DNA of 64,000 nt, taken from Atherinomorus stipes (lineage: Eukaryota > Chordata > Actinopteri > Atheriniformes > Atherinidae). The translations under genes were made by a program, and so were the position numbers. This document shows positions 48,936 to 60,042 of this stretch, piece after piece. Below the pieces are notes generated by a model. The model was not told the origin of the DNA and ran no database searches. It saw nothing but the letters and a program-made list of their open reading frames with translations. Location of the stretch: the NCBI GenBank assembly GCA_023101725.1, contig JALJCO010001245.1, positions 327,854 to 391,853 on the forward strand, read 5' to 3'. Numbering within the stretch: position 1 is the stretch's first letter; each line of letters opens with the position of its first letter.

Positions 48936-49000
48936 GTGGGGGGGGGGGGGGGGGTGTGTGTGTGTGTGTGTGGGTGTGTGCATGCGTGTGTGTGGGGGAG
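48883..49000. repeat. (GT)n - poly-G - (GT)n microsatellite
   Basis: GT repeats at 48883-48932 pass into a GGGGTGGGG run with about 16 G (48938-48954), then more GT repeats to about 48993. The open frames over it are low-complexity shadows. Confidence 0.95.
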
Positions 49001-49187
49001 CGAATACCAATGTTATTTATCATCAGAATAAGTGTTATCAATATCATTACCATACCCCACTATCTTTATTCTTTAAACCTGACTGAGCAAATATTTGTAC
49101 ATAAAAAGATGAGATTTAAAAATAAACACTGAAAACAGATCAGCAATAAAAAATGAATAAACAATAAATAAATAAAGTAGTTTACAC

Positions 49188-49194
<7 letters not shown>

Positions 49195-49224
<30 letters not shown>
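49195..49224. repeat. (TA)n microsatellite
   Basis: An almost pure TA tract of about 30 bp. Confidence 0.9.
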
Positions 49225-49227
<3 letters not shown>

Positions 49228-49896
49228 AAGATGAAGGCACACTTATTACAGCCTTTCCAGCTCTGTAAGATGATTTTTCCTTGAGGTAATGTGACATTTT
49301 GCTAGTTATGAGGTTTTTCTCTATCCCCATCTCCCAAGCAGATTTTTTTTTTCCTTTTTACTCTTGATGAGTTGTGACATGTTTCTCTGGCCACATGCGG
49401 TGATGCTTCTAATTTGACACCAGTCTAATCACAAGTCTGTTAAATTCTAACTGGATTAAATATGTTTTTTGATTGCTTTTGCCCCCCCCCCCCCCCCCCT
49501 TGCTTCCAGTCTGATTTAACTCTAACCCGAATGTCATTGGTCAGGTCCCTCTCAAGAGGATTTACATGCAATCATGTTGTCTCTTTTCTGACATCACCAG
49601 TCCAAGGCGTCACATCAGAGTGTCTGAAATCTCAAAGCAATTTAGCTTTGTTGTAAGCTCATCAGAAAGGTGAAATCCTCATGTAAGACATGAAAAAAAT
49701 TAACTATATATGACACTGCTGGACACCTGTTAATATTTCTTTTAATAAACTGTAGCTTTGACTAAAGCACAGATTCTGTATGCTATCTTGTTTTAAGTTC
49801 CCAAAACTCTAACATTCCCCAAAGAACATTTTTGGCATCACTAAACCTCTTCATGAGTGAGATGTTGACTCTCAATTAAAAACTCAGGCTTTCCAG
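49225..49896. other. Non-coding stretch with a C18 run
   Basis: A run of 18 C at 49482-49499. No gene recognised. Confidence 0.45.
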
Positions 49897-49973
49897 TCAG
49901 GTTTCTCCAGAAACTTGAGGAGGATTTTTCATCTCCAGGGAAGGCGATGCTGTTAACTAAGGAATCTTGGCAG
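49897..49973 (+). CDS. Candidate internal exon, gene unknown
   Basis: The segment ends in CAG followed by GTGAGT at 49974, a near-consensus splice donor. It is preceded by pyrimidine-rich sequence with AG at 49895-49896 and again at 49909-49910, so the exon would begin at 49897 or 49911. One frame is open through it and reads RFLQKLEEDFSSPGKAML then LTKESWQ, ending at a codon boundary. I recognise no protein. Length is 63 or 77 nt. Such short open, splice-flanked stretches also occur by chance. Confidence 0.25.
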
Positions 49974-50494
49974 GTGAGTCATCTAACTGTGCCTAAAAAT
50001 AACAATTAGACAAAGGACATTTTGACACTAAGTCGTTTTCAGGCTATAGTGACGTCTTTGCGGTTTCATCATGCAGCAGCTCTGCTGTTTTGTTCCTGAC
50101 TGTCACTTTTGTCAAACAGGAAATCTACATGATCCTCTAACAGCATTATGACAAGCACAGGAACAAAAGACAAGGCAGGATTTTAAATGACAGAACTGCA
50201 TGACAATCAGTCACAAAATACCGTGTATGATTATGCTAATTCAGAGCAACACAAACACGTAGATCTGAACACGTAGGGTATTTCAACTGCTCAAGTGCCA
50301 AAGCTTGTGTAATGGCAGAATTTATTCTCCACAACAAATCTTTAAAGCATTTGACTCTGACTTCTTGTTGTGACCCAACTAAGTACCATATAGTCTGTCA
50401 TAGGCTATAATGTTACTCTGTAGTTTTACTTAATACCCAAGAGAAAATTTAAAGTTTATTTGAAAACTAAAAAGATGGAAACGTATAAAAAGAC
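49974..50494. other. Non-coding stretch, nothing recognised
   Basis: No feature recognised. Confidence 0.4.
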
Positions 50495-50744
50495 TTAGGG
50501 CCAGATCTATCAAAGGTTTGCGTGTATAAAAACGTGACCTATCTCACTGCACACACACAAAAATGTACAAACTGATCTATTAACAGCGTGCTAAAAGGGT
50601 TGGTCTTTAAAACGTGCTAAATAGCGCCTCCATCCTTTCTTGGTAAGTCACTCGCAAGCTGTGGTTCAGCCCCCCGTGCAAAATTCCTGCTTGCGTGGGC
50701 AAATTGCTACACACAAATTTAGATCTTGTTAAATCCAGCCCTTA
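50495..50744. mobile_element. PIF-Harbinger-type MITE with TTA duplication
   Basis: TTA at 50495-50497 precedes GGGCCAGATCTATCAAAG. The right end reads GATCTTGTTAAATCCAGCCC then TTA at 50742-50744. The ends are imperfect inverted copies and the 3-bp TTA duplication fits Harbinger. It is 244 bp, with GCGTG-type subterminal motifs as in the relic at 16003-18449 but a different family. Confidence 0.7.
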
Positions 50745-51811
50745 AACTAAACTTATTTGAGCTACCTCCAGCTAGCTTCATTGCCAGAGAAAGGGATGAA
50801 ATGCTCTGTTCTGTAACCAAACCTTTCTTGTGGGCAGATGTTTGTGACCTCTGTCTGATCCTATGGCTTTGTTACCAAACCCAAGTGGAAGGAGTTGCTT
50901 CTTCTATCTCTGGATCTGTTTGGTTTGTTTCTCCAAACATCTGCATCACCTTGTCTGTACTGTAGATCTCCACATGCTCTCCAATGGACAGGCTAACACA
51001 GTTTTAGCTCTTCATATTAATTATTAAACCCCACTTTTTTAGGGTCAGACTTCCTGTTGAATCTTTCTGTCAGCAGATGTCTCTGTCCTGTCCTCTCAGT
51101 GGCCATCATTTATCAAACGATCGTACGCCGAAAATCTGTACATACGACCATTTTCACGCAAGACTTGGCATTTATCAATTTGGACGTGATCGTAGGATAC
51201 GGTCAAATCTCACAACAGCTCTGAGTTCGTGTATGCAAGTTTGAGTCAGTGAGGGTTTGCAGTGCAGCACAGCAGAACATGAAAATATTTATTAACCAAA
51301 CCACAAACTATCATTTAATAAGTATTCACATATCCACCACTAAGAATGAACCCATTTGCAAAGAAAAAGAAAAAGGAAAAAAAGTCTGTATTCCCAAAAT
51401 TACAAAAATAGCTGTAACTGAATTTAATTCCTCCATTTATCTCAACAAATTATTCAAACCATTAACATATAGTTCTAGGAGACAAGTGCTTTTCACTCTT
51501 CTCATCACCCCGCTGGTAAAACTGCCACATAGGAGCGAAGGTAGGCATCAGCACGCACACAGTTGCAGGTGCCTAAGTGGAGTGCTGCTTCGGGCTGGTG
51601 GGCAGGTGGGTGTTGGACCAGCGGGATGAAACGCTGCTTTAGATTCGGAGAAAGTCTGCAACACACTCCTGTCCTGTGCAGTGCTGCCATGCAGATATGG
51701 TCAGAGTTAAAGTTGTGAAGGTGGAATTTGGCTGCTTTGTTCCAGCTCAAGTGATCATTAAATCCATTATCATTAAAGCCGAAAACAGAAATTAATAAAT
51801 TTACAACTGAA
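50745..51811. other. Non-coding stretch; possible Harbinger-like left end near 51100
   Basis: GGCCATCATTTATCAAACGA at about 51101-51120 followed by TCGTACGCC-type motifs resembles a Harbinger terminus, but no matching right end was found. Open frames at 50726-50965 and 51505-51873 show no recognisable domain. Confidence 0.35.
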
Positions 51812-52011
51812 GAATTCATTTGCAAAAACAGGTAACCACCATTTTGAAAAAACGGAATTAACTGCTTCTGCAATCACCAAGCCACACTCACATGAAGTAG
51901 AGGGTTTTAATGATGTTAAATGGAGATAGGAGGCTTGTACCAGACAGCGACGAAAAGCAGTTAACTCTGTTTTTTTTCTAAATGGTGGTTAACTGTTTTT
52001 GCAAATGAACT
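51812..52011. repeat. Foldback element with 56-bp arms
   Basis: The left arm (51812-51867, with CATTTGCAAAAACAGGTAAC) and the right arm (51955-52011, with GTTAACTGTTTTTGCAAATG) are inverted near-copies separated by about 87 bp. The product would be a long imperfect hairpin. No coding content. Confidence 0.9.
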
Positions 52012-53225
52012 TAATTATAAATGGAATGTTAAGAGTATTTTAGGGTGGAACCCCTAAATGAGGGCTAATGATCCCTGTGGTTCACTCTAAATTATTTAGA
52101 AAATATTTCTGGAATATTCCAACCTTTCATAATAATCTCTACTAACCCAATTAAATAAACAAATTCAGCTTAGGATGGATTGTGGGGAAGATAAAGATCT
52201 CAAAATTCAAATATCCTCTCAGATTCAAATTGTTATGCATGTCTGCTGTGTTTCTAAAGAGTTAGAAAAAATTGGTGGATTAGCTTTCCTGTGATATTGT
52301 TTGGCTGCTCTCTACTTTCAACACACAGTAATTACTCTCTTTCTTTTGGTCACTTATGGGTCCTGCACTGGACCTGGTGTTTTTTTTTTTTTCTGTCAGT
52401 CTGGCTGGTAAAAACCAAATGGTCTAAGAGGAAAGGGGAGATTTCAAAAGATTAGTGGCTGTTGGTCTTCTGAGAGAAGTGTGTAAAAGTAGTTTTGTAT
52501 GTCATATGTGCTTGGATTACAGTCATGGTTACATAAACGTTCAACTTTAGTTAAGTCGACGTTGCCTCAAGCTGAGCATGTGCAGATGAAAACAGGCAGA
52601 TTAGTTGTTTGTAAAATAAGAAAGAAGTTACCCAAGTACAGTTGTGACTGGATGGTGCTATCCGCTTCTATCAGACCAATAAGGCAGCTGATGGCATGAT
52701 GTCATCTATCCCCAGAACTCTCAGCTGTTTTCTATGCTACATCAGATTTGATACTGTAATTTAAATAAGCACATTAGATGAGCCCTTTCCAACCAGTGAT
52801 ATGGCTGAAATATGGTTTATTTAACAAAAGAAAAAGCAATTAGTACCCAGAGCTTGGCCATGGCTATTGTTTAGAATCTGAACCAGATTCATGTGCATCT
52901 TATCGATCCCAGACTGGGAAATTGCAGCATTACAACGGTGAATAAGAAAGATAATTAGAGTAGAATTATACAATATGATGCAAAAACACTGAAGACAGCA
53001 AATACCCAGGTTAAAAAAAAAGAAAAGAAAGAAAATATAAAGAAAAGCGATATAAAATATTAAAATGCATATATAGAAATACGAGGTATAATGTACAGTT
53101 TACAAATAAATTTACAGGTCAAAATGAATAATACAGTATATAGGATTCAAGACGTAAATCGGCAAATAGATGACAGCATCATACACCCCTGCGTGAGACT
53201 GAGAGGCAAACTGTGACAAGGTCAA
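52012..53225. other. Non-coding stretch, nothing recognised
   Basis: A T run at 52380-52392; purine-rich A/G sequence at 53012-53045. No gene seen. Confidence 0.4.
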
Positions 53226-53495
53226 GTGGTTCAAGTGGTAGAGCAGGTCAGCCAATGATCGAAGGATCGGTGGCTCGAATCCTGATCCCCCTTTTGGATT
53301 GGGAACACCCAACCCTCACTGGTGTATGAATGTATGTGAATGTGTCCGGTGGTGGTCGGAGGGGCTGTAGGTGCGAAATGGCTGCCACGCTTCCATCATC
53401 ACCAAGTATGAATGAGGAGTGAAAGAATAATGGATCTACTGTAAGCGCTATGAGTGCCCTGCAAGAAAAAGCATTATTTAAATGGTATTGTGTTG
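53226..53495 (+). mobile_element. tRNA-derived SINE, plus strand
   Basis: The head TGGTTCAAGTGGTAGAGCAG with GTGGCTCGAATCCTG about 30 bp further on resembles A and B boxes of pol III genes. The body shows ACTGGTGTATGAATGTATGT, GAAATGGCTGCCACGCTTCC and a tail with CTACTGTAAGCGCTATGAGT, as in fish SINEs. It is related in layout to the minus-strand copy at 34650. Confidence 0.8.
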
Positions 53496-53789
53496 CCTTG
53501 CTGATATATTCTATTTTGAGTAATTTTGGCATTATGAAAAGAACATGATATTGCCTTAGGATGCAGTTGAAACAAAGTTTATGGGTGACATAAATACCAT
53601 CTTTTGTATAAACTTGTTTTATGTGTGGGGAAGCAGTAACTACTGTGCCGTCTACTCCGTAGGTGCGCCAGGGAGGGGGCTTGGTTGTGCTCCAGCTGCC
53701 CCCCCACAGAGGCTACCACCACATCACCCCCAAGAATGTCATGTTTCATCTTTAAAAAAAAAAAGGATGCAGGTTAGTTATACATATTA
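53496..53789. other. Non-coding stretch, nothing recognised
   Basis: A short GC-rich part at 53650-53735 and an A run at 53754-53764. No gene seen. Confidence 0.4.
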
Positions 53790-53884
<95 letters not shown>

Positions 53885-53890
53885 GTATAT
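53790..53890. repeat. (TA)n microsatellite, about 90 bp
   Basis: TA repeats with occasional AAA or TGT interruptions, followed by AGATAGAT-type repeats near 53908-53955. Confidence 0.95.
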
Positions 53891-54039
53891 AATGTGTATA
53901 AGTAGCTAGATAGATAGATATACAAATATAGATATATACTGTAGACACAGATAGATATAGATCAGAAGTTATTTTAGAGTGATTTGATGAAAAGTTGAAA
54001 GACAAAGATTATTTTCTTTATTTCTACTGAGTCATAGTC

Positions 54040-54747
54040 TTAAAGCAGAATTCAGTAACTTCAGCTTGGGGCTCCCCCTAGTGGCGTACTGTCACTGTCG
54101 TAAGTTCGTACTCCCCCTACCCCTGCACAGCACACAGTCTTCTCTACCTGTCTTTCGTCTATTTTGATCCCTGAAAATATTTTCTAAGCTTTTACTTGTT
54201 GATTTTACTTTGCTACGTTAGTAGCAGCAGCTCGTCTCCCTCTGCTCAAAGCAGAGTCCTGTGTCTCCTGCAATGGGACGTTTTACCCCCGTTTTGCAGG
54301 TAAATATGCTGTGGATTATATTTTTCTCTGATGGCAGGTAAGAATACCAGACAAGTGATTATTGAGTCTATTCAGCCGTGAGGCTCGGTGCTGCTCCACC
54401 TGGCACCCAGGCAGCACAAGCTACATGAACTGTATCTTCACTCTGGTCCAGCAAAGAGTTGGTTTTGAGGGCCCGGAGTCGGTGTTTAGTTGGTGGGAAG
54501 CTAAAGAACCGTTTTTTAGTCTGGTTCTGGCGCAAACCAGCGCTGGAAGCAGCTCAGTGCATAGGGGACCTGAGTGCCAAACAGTGGTTTCTGTTGTCGC
54601 AAGATCTGTGTCAGGTCTGCTCAAGCAGACTTGCAAGTGCCGCTTACAGACCAGAGACACCGGAGGGAGGCTAGGAAACAGAATCACTCCATAAACACTT
54701 TGTTTAGCCCCACAGGGATTCTAAAAAATTACTGAGTTCTGCTTTAA
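54040..54747. mobile_element. TTAA-type non-autonomous element
   Basis: TTAA at 54040-54043 then AGCAGAATTCAGTAA, and at the right TTACTGAGTTCTGCT then TTAA (54744-54747). The terminal inverted repeats match at 14 of 15 positions. The 700-bp interior has overlapping open frames on both strands but no recognisable transposase. Confidence 0.85.
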
Positions 54748-54808
54748 TATTAAATGTGAAAAAGTTGTTTACTAAGCATAAGCATGCATCTATGTGTTAT
54801 TTTGTCAG

Positions 54809-54887
54809 GTGACAGAGTCAAAGCTGCCAGACAGTTCAGAGACAGGGAGATGCTGAGGGAAGCTGAGCAGATCGGTCACAACTCCAG
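54809..54887 (+). CDS. Candidate internal exon, gene unknown
   Basis: A 79-nt segment is bounded by a pyrimidine-rich acceptor TTATTTTGTCAG (ending 54808) and a donor GTAAAC (54888). Of the three frames only one is open: after completing a split codon with GT it reads DRVKAARQFRDREMLREAEQ then IGHNS and ends with two bases of the next codon. The charged, helix-favouring composition looks like genuine protein. I do not recognise the family. The acceptor is 62 bp beyond the TTAA element. If real, the host gene's other exons lie outside what I can identify here. Confidence 0.45.
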
Positions 54888-55045
54888 GTAAACCTAAGTA
54901 TTCAGAAAAGACTAATCAAACTTAGTCTACATAATTAATTACATTTTAGTCAATCATGATATGGCAAAATGGACTATAATAATTTTAATAAGTTCTTAGA
55001 TTAAAATCAGAGTAAGAATTATGGAAAAGTGAATATTTTCTTGAT

Positions 55046-55814
55046 CAGTGATTTGCAGCTGGTGGGTCCCCACTTAAAATTGGGTCTTGAACCCATTTTT
55101 GAAGGGTTGCAGACCTTGAGCTGGGCAAAATGTTGTCAACAGCCAAAGTATCCCCAGATTTCCCATTAAAACCCAGACTTCAATCTATGATTTCATCATT
55201 ACATCTCAGGATGAAATGAGTGCTACTTCATTTTCTTGAAGGACAGTATTTTTCACTTACCAATGAGATTAATGGATGGAAATGTAACTTTTTGTACTTT
55301 GGTCTGTGTTTAATTGGACTTTTTCATTTGTTTTGACTTTGTGGTTAAAATCTGCTACATTTTTGTAAGAGATTTACTGAGTATTTTCAACTAATTTTGC
55401 TCTATTTAACATTTAAAGACAGATTCCATACAAATTTTTGTTTATTTCTCTGTTGCACCTATGTTATGCCTTTTACAGGAAAACACCAACTGAGTGTTAA
55501 AAAATGGCTGTTACATAAATGTATGGCTGCGTAAGTTTGGTCATGTGAATAAAGTTTTACCAGCACAGCATTTGTTATGTAGCTACTGTATTGAGTGAGT
55601 GGGTATTCAGCTAAAGCTATTTTTTAAACTACTGCTCATTTGTTGCACGTTTTAATGTCATGTTTGTCCATGTGAGCACCATTAACTCTTTACAATCTGC
55701 GGCTCACGGAACCACCACTCAACAGTTTTGAGGAGTTGAAAAAATTTCTTCAGTGAGAGCTTGTCATTGCAGAGTGATGGTGGGTCTCAAAGCCAGAGCA
55801 GTTGAAAATCAATG
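55046..55814. mobile_element. hAT-type non-autonomous element, degenerate
   Basis: The left end CAGTGATTTGCAGCTGGTGG and the right end CCAGAGCAGTTGAAAATCAA then TG are inverted relatives of the common CAGTGGTTCTCAA-type hAT terminus, each followed internally by GGTGGGTC. The flanks TTCTTGAT and GTCTAGAT agree at 5-6 of 8 positions, as expected for an old duplication. No transposase is readable. Confidence 0.6.
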
Positions 55815-56034
55815 GTCTAGATTACTAATCATCTGCAATTGCAACGAGTCAGAAACATAAAGCATAAATGTTCTTTTTCAAACTGGTTACAACTATCAGG
55901 ATGATGATGCACTGTGTAATAATGGTTTTAAATTATATATTTTATTGGGCATATTTTCCTTAAAGGTTTCATTAAGTTGATTAATTTAAGTAGCAAATTT
56001 GTGGCCCTTGAATAGCAGCTTTTTTGTAATAATT
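55815..56034. other. Non-coding flank
   Basis: AT-rich, nothing recognised. Confidence 0.4.
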
Positions 56035-56520
56035 GCCCCCCGCCCAAGAAACCAAAACCAAAACAAAGAAAAACAAACAAACAAACAAAAAAAGAACACT
56101 TGTATTCAGAGGCCTCTTTGGGACATGTATATGTCCCTATCAATGTCAAAATCAAACCTACCCTTGTTTATGCCTTTATGACCGCAGTGTACCATCATCT
56201 GATGGCTGCTTCCGGCAAGATGATGCACCATGTCACAAAGCTCAAATCATCTCCAACTGCTTTCTTAAACATGACAGTTTACTGTACTCCAATGGCCTCC
56301 ACAGTCACCAGTTCTTAATCCAACACACCACCTTGGGATGTGAGGTGAAACGGGGTTGTCATCATGGATGTGCAGGTAACAAATATGCAGCACTTCTGTG
56401 ATACGACAATGTCAATATGGAGCAAAATCTCTAAGGAATGTTTCCAACACCTTCTTGAATCTATACCATGAAGAATCAGAGGAGTTCTGAAGGCAAAGGA
56501 GGGGGTCCAAGGAATAAGCT
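56035..56520 (+). pseudogene. Tc1 transposase relic, C-terminal half
   Basis: After a (CAAA)n-like tract (56050-56092) the plus strand carries the C-terminal half of a Tc1 transposase. SSDGCFRQDDAPCHKAQIIS (from about 56194) holds the second catalytic Asp region, and later segments correspond to the CCAATGGCCTCCACAGTCAC block, the MDVQ-type region and KISEECFQHLLES (about 56425-56470), ending with a GGGGGTCCAA segment. The Glu region is degraded (CTTAATCCAACACACCACCT in place of the NPIEHLW codons) and frameshifts are frequent. No inverted repeats were identified. This family differs from the elements at 4619 and 14951. Confidence 0.75.
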
Positions 56521-59420
56521 GTCCTTTTCTTTGTTAATGTCCAAATATTAACAGCAAACTATTCCCTGTATGCTAAAGGGACTTTTCTTCTTTATAGTGT
56601 GCTATGATGAGGTTCGAGGTTCAAGGTTTTTCTTTATTTGTGCCAAGATAATTAAAAACTTGTTTTGCAGGAAAAATGACAGCAAAGAACATGAAACCTA
56701 CGAAACAGCAAACAGACAAGACAAAATGTATGCATGCTTTGTCAGGGTAAGCTGTATGACGGACCAGTACATATTGTACTCCCATTCATATAACAGCAGT
56801 GTGAAACTGCAAGCCAGGTGTCCCACAGTCATTTTTACTGTGTTAATGCTGAGTTGCTTGCTGAGTTAAATTGAAAGGCTGCTTTAATCAGCCAGACTAG
56901 ATGAGCTGGTTACACAAATTTTCAGCACACTAACAACATTCTTAAAATTGTGTGAAATGGTAAATGAAGGAGTAACTTGGTGGCATATTTCTTAAAAAAG
57001 AAAGGAAAAAAAGTATATGTGTATAGTAGAACATACTAATATTAACCTTCTGACTCCAATTTATCGGCTATCTATCCCAAATCTCCTCAGCTTCCCCCTC
57101 ATTGCTAATTAGTGCATATTTCGTGATGGAACTCATCACACAGCCCTGTTTTGAATAAGTAAGAAGAGGCTCTCTGCAATCACCATCCCTGCCACCACTC
57201 AACCACTTATCAGCCCCCCAAGCCTTGAATGTCTCCAACACAAAGGTCCACAAAGTTGAAGCGTAACAGAGAGCAAGATAAGTTCACTGTGTGTCCCTTG
57301 GCTCATGCTCTGTTTGTCAGTTTCAATTATCCATAACACTCAGCTTTAATCCTCGTTGCAATTAAAATCCCAATTAGAATCGGGGAAAACATATCCAGAC
57401 GCACAGAGCAGGAGGAGGGCTTGGTAAATATTGGCCCACCACTGTGTCAACACTCCGGGTTGCAGTCGGAGGACATACAGTAAAATACTGTGAACAGTAG
57501 CTGGGGGGAATCGTCTCGGAATGTAAAATACTCAATACATATGCAATAGCTGTTAGCTGCATAATGTTGGATGAATATTGGGTACATTGATTTCACAAAT
57601 AGAGTAAGTGGATAAGGATGATTGCATTAGCATATTTTAGATAGCAAAGCAATCACTGCTAAATTCATTTTCATCTCATTATCAAGCATTGATAACTAAT
57701 CTGATATAGATACAGTGAGTCATTTCAGTGGTTGCTTGTGAGCTTGCTTTGTCTTATTGTTGTTTAAGTCTGAATCTTGTGTTTTGCTGAAAGATGGATC
57801 TACTGTATTTACTTGTACTTGCAAGTAGAGTTTTCAAAAGATGAAGAAAAGTTGCATAAAAGTTCATTTTGATACAGTTACCAGATGTTCTCCATCATCT
57901 TTCTGTAGCAGCATGAAACCTGAGTTATGACCAAGTTAGTCTTCTTTATGTTCTTCCATAGCCAAAGGAGTGGTTTCATCATAAAAAATAAAATGTCATA
58001 TTTTCTCATAAATGTGTCTAGTAGGCAGATACTCTGCCTTTTATTGGCTCAGATTATGAGATATTCATCTGTCGGGATTTATCCTGCACTAAAACACATT
58101 TCAGCTTCATTGATTCTACAGTATCAATAGGTCAAAAATCAAAGGGTAGCCGTATCTTGAAACTTTTAGGCTGTTGTTCACAAAGTTATTGGATGTATCG
58201 CTTGTAGTGATTGAGATAATAGTAACCGGCTGTTTTTCTACATATCACTAAGCTGAATTATGTCTGCTGCCATGTTGGATGGTGTCATTTCATTGGGCCC
58301 AAAATATATCAGTCCCCTCAAACAAATCAACACTAAGCAAAAAACAAACAGGAAAACGCTATATCTTCAATGATGCTGAGAATGCGTGGGTACAAAGGTG
58401 TTTTTGTCTGTTGCAGATATGTCTTTTCTTTGTGCTGTGACACATTTTTTTGGCATTGAGTTTGATATCAAATCCATCTGAGATTTCTCCTCTGAGCTCA
58501 CGGCATTGCTTATTACTGTCTCTCATGCAACATTTTTCTTTTCCTTTTTTTGTTCTTAACACAGCGTACTGCTAAATAATATTTATCATCTGCACTTGCT
58601 CTTTTTATGAGAGAGATCCAAATGTTTTGTCCTAATGTCTGTCAAGCACGTTGCGTTGCCTTGTGTGAAAATGTGCAGCATAATTAGATTTTGACTGAGC
58701 TGAGTGAACTGAACAGTGACATTTGGTTGGCTTCAACCTCAGCAACAATCAAGTCAATCTCTATTTCACTGAAGTTTCTTTTCTTCAGCCTTTTGGCCCT
58801 CATTACAGAGAGGAACACAAGTCATTTCCATGCGGTTTTCAAAGGGGTGTTTTGCATCACATGGTTAATTGAAGATGTAATTGAGGGTGACCATGAATGG
58901 GCACTAGCACGATGGTTTGCAACATGTGGGATTTATCAACAGCTGATTACTTATTAATGGGCACATGACATGTTTGATGATTACAGCTTACTTTTTGTGC
59001 TGATGGACATGAGTGAAGCTTATTCTTCAGAACAAATTTAGAATATTTTAATTCGGGGTTGATACATGAGAGTCTTAATCTTTATGACAACTAGAAGACG
59101 TGTAACTTTTAGGCTATGTGTGTTGTGTGTGGGCATTTTCAATGTTTTTCAGAATTAAAACTCTAATCTGGATCCATAGTTCTTGTAGTAAATCCCTGCT
59201 AGTTGGCTAGTCATCCTTATACTTATTCAAAACGAGAAGCATTCTTCTGTTGATTAATGAATTAACACTTATGCACTCCTCAGGACACTTCTGTGCAATT
59301 TTGCTAGTGTTTTATTTATTTATTTTTAAAATTTATTTATTGGTTTAACTTGATCATTTTAGGCTGCATTGTGGCTAGTGACATGGATTGCAATAACTCT
59401 TTTTTTCCGTCACTTTACTT
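56521..59420. other. Non-coding stretch
   Basis: No gene recognised. The part at about 57060-57480 is free of repeats and carries several TAATTA/ATTA-type and other motif-dense segments (GCTAATTAGTGCATATTTCG, TTGCAATTAAAATCCCAATT). It may be conserved non-coding DNA, but this is untested. A TTTATTTATT-type tract lies at 59311-59342. Confidence 0.4.
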
Positions 59421-59475
59421 TAAAGGGACTAGAGGCAGGATTCACTAGCAAGGACCACGCCACAACAAAAGGAGT

Positions 59476-60042
59476 GATGATGATGATAGTGATGATGAAG
59501 GATTGATTGATTGAGTTGATTGAAAGGAAGAATGAGATATGACGATGACGATGACGATAGGCCGGAGGAAGACCTAGTGTGTAAGTGTAGTCTATCGGTA
59601 GTGAGTCCAGCAAAAAAAAATTAAAATGACTGGCCAGGAGGCAAGAAGTGAATGACCTCACGTATATCTCGAAGGTTATTGCAAGCATTTGAACGATAGG
59701 CTTGCTAAGACCAGCATCTGAGCAACTAAATATTTTGGTCTGATACATCGAATCTGAGGCGATGATGACGATGATGATGACGATGATGATGATGGATTGA
59801 TTGGTGGAAAAGGAAAGGAAGAAAGAGATATGATGATGAGCCGGAGGAAGACCTAGTGTGGGGGTGTAGTCTTTCGATAGTGAGTCCCGCTATAGAGGGG
59901 CCCCCAAAATGACTGGCCAAGAAGCCAGAAGTGAATAAGAGCTACGTATATCTGAAAGGTTAGTGCAAACGTTTGAACGATAGGCTTGCTAAGACCAGCG
60001 TCTGAGCAACTAAATATTTTGGTCTGATACATCACGTCTGGA
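59476..60042 (-). repeat. Two tandem ~280-bp units with GATGAC microsatellites
   Basis: GCCGGAGGAAGACCTAGTGT occurs at 59561 and 59840, and CAACTAAATATTTTGGTCTG at 59723 and 60007. Each unit starts with GATGATGAC-type repeats and a GATTGATTG segment. The units correspond to the end of the recombinase gene and the adjacent element terminus. Confidence 0.9.

Noticed and set aside
48806..49132. Cys/Val-repeat open frames
   Set aside because: Translations of the (GT)n and poly-G microsatellite.
51505..51873. 122-codon minus-strand frame as a Harbinger gene
   Set aside because: It lies near a Harbinger-like left end, but I could not match any SANT or DDE motif.
53226..53290. tRNA gene
   Set aside because: A and B boxes are present but no acceptor stem closes, and the sequence continues into a SINE body.
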